From positions 1 to 7,529 of the forward strand of contig NZ_PUJW01000055.1 of the NCBI RefSeq assembly GCF_011189575.1: a DNA stretch of 7,529 nucleotides, in the 5' to 3' direction. The first letter of the stretch is position 1; each line of letters opens with the position of its first letter. Below, piece after piece: positions 6,174-7,529 of the stretch. A program made the position numbers and the translations under genes. Source of the stretch: Photorhabdus cinerea (lineage in GTDB: Bacteria > Pseudomonadota > Gammaproteobacteria > Enterobacterales > Enterobacteriaceae). A model generated the notes under the pieces. It did not search any database. It was not told where the DNA came from and saw only the letters and a program-made list of their open reading frames with translations.

Positions 6174-7151
6174 CAGCGCTGCCCTAAGCTGTGGATATCG
6201 GCGTGCCAAGCGCCAACGTAATCTAAATCCACGGGCATTTTTCCAAATCATTGACCAAATACCGCGCTCAAACAATTCATGAACGATTTGCTGCTTTATA
6301 GCAGAAGATTCTATCTCATTAATGGTATGCAAAATTCCTAGCCCTTCTTTCGCGATCTGCCAATGACACGCCGGCGCCAGTTTGACTTGCTGTGGATAAC
6401 GCTGATTAATATTATTCAGCATCTCCAAGATTTTCATATAGTGGTGTGCAGTTCTTACCTTAATACGATCATCCGCGGGAGTATGAGATACCGAAGAGGA
6501 ATGAATCAGGTAGTCATAAAAAGATTCATCAATATATTGCACTCGGTTTGCCGTCAATAATAGTTCTGTTGTCCATGGAATATCCTGATGATGTAACCTT
6601 GGCTCAAACTGATAATGATGTTTTGCCAGAAAAGCCCGTTTATAGATATTCAACCAAGTTACATGCAGGAATCTGCGTGAATTTAGTGCTTGTTGTAACC
6701 ATTCCGGCCCACTCAGCACCGCGGTAGAAGATAGACGATTCGAAGGAAAAATCTTTCGGGCTGGCCGACCGTCATCATAAATATAATGACCATTGCAAGT
6801 GGCAATATCCAGATCATTATTCTGAGCAATCTCTAACAGTCGGTTATACATGCCCGGATAAATGACATCATCGATATCAGGGAAAGCCACATAATCACCA
6901 CTAGCTTTAGCTAAACCGGTGTTACGAGCAACAGAAACCCCTTGATTCTTCTGCGTGATAATTTCTGTTTTTGGGAATTTCCCGGCATATTGCGCCAGAA
7001 TCTGGTTACTATTATCCGTTGAACCATCATCAACCAAAATTAATTCAAAATCAGTCAGCTTTTGTCGGGATAAATTGGCAAAAAACTGTGGTAAAAACCT
7101 CTCTCCATTATAAATGGATACGACAATGCTAAGTTTCAGTGATATAGACAT
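6162..7151 (-). CDS. waaH: Family 2 glycosyltransferase, WaaH (YibD)-like LPS core glucuronosyltransferase
   Basis: A 329-residue GT-A fold (GT2) enzyme. Nucleotide-sugar motifs are visible: LSIVVSIYNGERF, VDDGSTD (Asp41, Asp42, Asp46), NQGVSVARNTG (69-79) and the DxD metal site PDIDD (Asp92, Asp94). The middle closely follows E. coli WaaH as I recall it: RLSSTAVLSGPEWL, SRRFLHVTWLNIYKR, LHHQDIPWTTE and NTS/SSSVS. In E. coli this enzyme adds glucuronic acid to heptose III of the lipopolysaccharide inner core at the cytoplasmic side of the inner membrane and is induced by PhoB under phosphate limitation. I chose the ATG at 7151 because the protein then begins like the family; AAAGGA lies 13 bases upstream, rather far. 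A GTG at 7175 would add eight residues. No other LPS gene adjoins it and I found no Pho box upstream. The acceptor sugar could differ here. Confidence 0.8.
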   Translation of the reverse strand: MSISLKLSIVVSIYNGERFLPQFFANLSRQKLTDFELILVDDGSTDNSNQILAQYAGKFPKTEIITQKNQGVSVARNTGLAKASGDYVAFPDIDDVIYPGMYNRLLEIAQNNDLDIATCNGHYIYDDGRPARKIFPSNRLSSTAVLSGPEWLQQALNSRRFLHVTWLNIYKRAFLAKHHYQFEPRLHHQDIPWTTELLLTANRVQYIDESFYDYLIHSSSVSHTPADDRIKVRTAHHYMKILEMLNNINQRYPQQVKLAPACHWQIAKEGLGILHTINEIESSAIKQQIVHELFERGIWSMIWKNARGFRLRWRLARRYPQLRAALKAV

Positions 7152-7374
7152 AAAATCAATATATTCCTTTAGCACAAAGGTGTTATTTTCCTATACTGAA
7201 ACCATTTTAATATTTACCATAAAAATAGTTTCTATATATAAACAAATCAAATAACTATTTATTGATATTACATTGTACTTAACAATAAGATAATAATGAT
7301 TTTTAGTGAATTTTATTTTAAATAAACTTTCATAATAGTGATACATTCATTCTTTTCATTCTCGATTGTTGCTG
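7152..7374. other. Very AT-rich spacer upstream of the waaH-like gene
   Basis: Bases 7176-7374 contain about 21% G+C by hand count, far below the flanking genes. No gene is visible. On the minus strand TTGATT (7250-7245) and TATTTT (7227-7222) are 17 bases apart and could be a promoter, but such matches are common in AT-rich DNA. The spacer ends abruptly at the truncated tnpB. It would be a natural target for the silencer H-NS. Confidence 0.6.
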
Positions 7375-7529
7375 ACAAGCCAATCCCCGCTATTTAATCC
7401 GGGCCAGTCAAAATCTACGGCGTAAGCAGAAAGCGCTCTCCCGAAAACGAAAAGGCAGTAAAAATCGGGGTAAAGCCCGGTTAATTGTAGCCCGATGCCA
7501 TGAAAAAGTGACGAATGCCCGGGCTGACT
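7375..7529 (+). pseudogene. 5'-truncated tnpB fragment, right direct-repeat copy, continues past window
   Basis: This is identical to 101-255 except for A at 7425 in place of G at 151, and it is in the same orientation. The reading frame (QANPRYLIRASQN, then the basic LRRKQK stretch) stays open to the window edge. Homology starts abruptly at the codon matching Gln26 of the left copy, so the RuvC-I catalytic Asp and everything upstream is missing. An in-frame TGA at 7373-7375 closes the frame immediately before it. It cannot make an active nuclease. An omega RNA from its 3' end could still exist if that end survives outside the window. Confidence 0.92.

Noticed and set aside
7330..7365. TTCAT-type repeats considered as a Pho box for the waaH-like gene
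   Set aside because: The matches to CTGTCAT are poor, spacing does not give two 11-bp units, and the orientation is wrong for the minus-strand gene.
1..7529. tRNA, rRNA, CRISPR array, toxin-antitoxin or defence cassette
   Set aside because: I saw no cloverleaf, spaced repeats, or small overlapping gene pair. Apart from TnpB nothing resembles a defence or conflict gene.

Overview
The window looks like an accessory stretch of a gammaproteobacterial (Enterobacterales) chromosome. Evidence: a close relative of the enterobacterial LPS glycosyltransferase WaaH, a Rih-type nucleoside hydrolase, a FeaB-like aldehyde dehydrogenase, a candidate CRP site, and abundant IS200/IS605-type tnpB sequence. 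The moderate GC, with very AT-rich spacers, would fit an insect-associated member such as Xenorhabdus or Photorhabdus. That genus guess is inference only.

Layout, left to right. (1) 3-698 (+): the 3' two thirds of a TnpB gene with all three RuvC catalytic acids visible. Nested hairpins at 635-747 look like the element's omega RNA scaffold and right end. (2) 4894-771 (-): a four-gene amine/aldehyde module in transcription order. It comprises a LuxR-type regulator, a PuuB-like FAD amine oxidoreductase, a small DUF861-type cupin and a FeaB-like aldehyde dehydrogenase that stops just beside the TnpB element. An almost perfect 18-bp dyad lies between the regulator and the oxidoreductase, placed about 43 bp upstream of a predicted transcription start. 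(3) 5157-6107 (+): a ribonucleoside hydrolase diverging from the regulator, with a near-consensus CRP site in the shared spacer. (4) 7151-6162 (-): a WaaH-like glycosyltransferase converging on the hydrolase; a bidirectional-looking terminator hairpin overlaps its last codons. (5) 7152-7374: a very AT-rich spacer (about 21% GC from 7176). (6) 7375-7529 (+): a second, 5'-truncated tnpB copy running off the window. It matches 101-255 with one mismatch in 155 bases.

How the parts may work together: the oxidoreductase probably converts a primary amine (or gamma-glutamylated amine) to an aldehyde, which the dehydrogenase oxidises to an acid. The LuxR-type protein probably controls this operon through the dyad. 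The nucleoside hydrolase and WaaH-like enzyme look like independent single-gene units. The whole cargo is bracketed by direct tnpB repeats 7274 bp apart, so it could be lost or duplicated by homologous recombination. I see no tRNA, rRNA, CRISPR array or origin, and no gene-free stretch longer than 300 bases.
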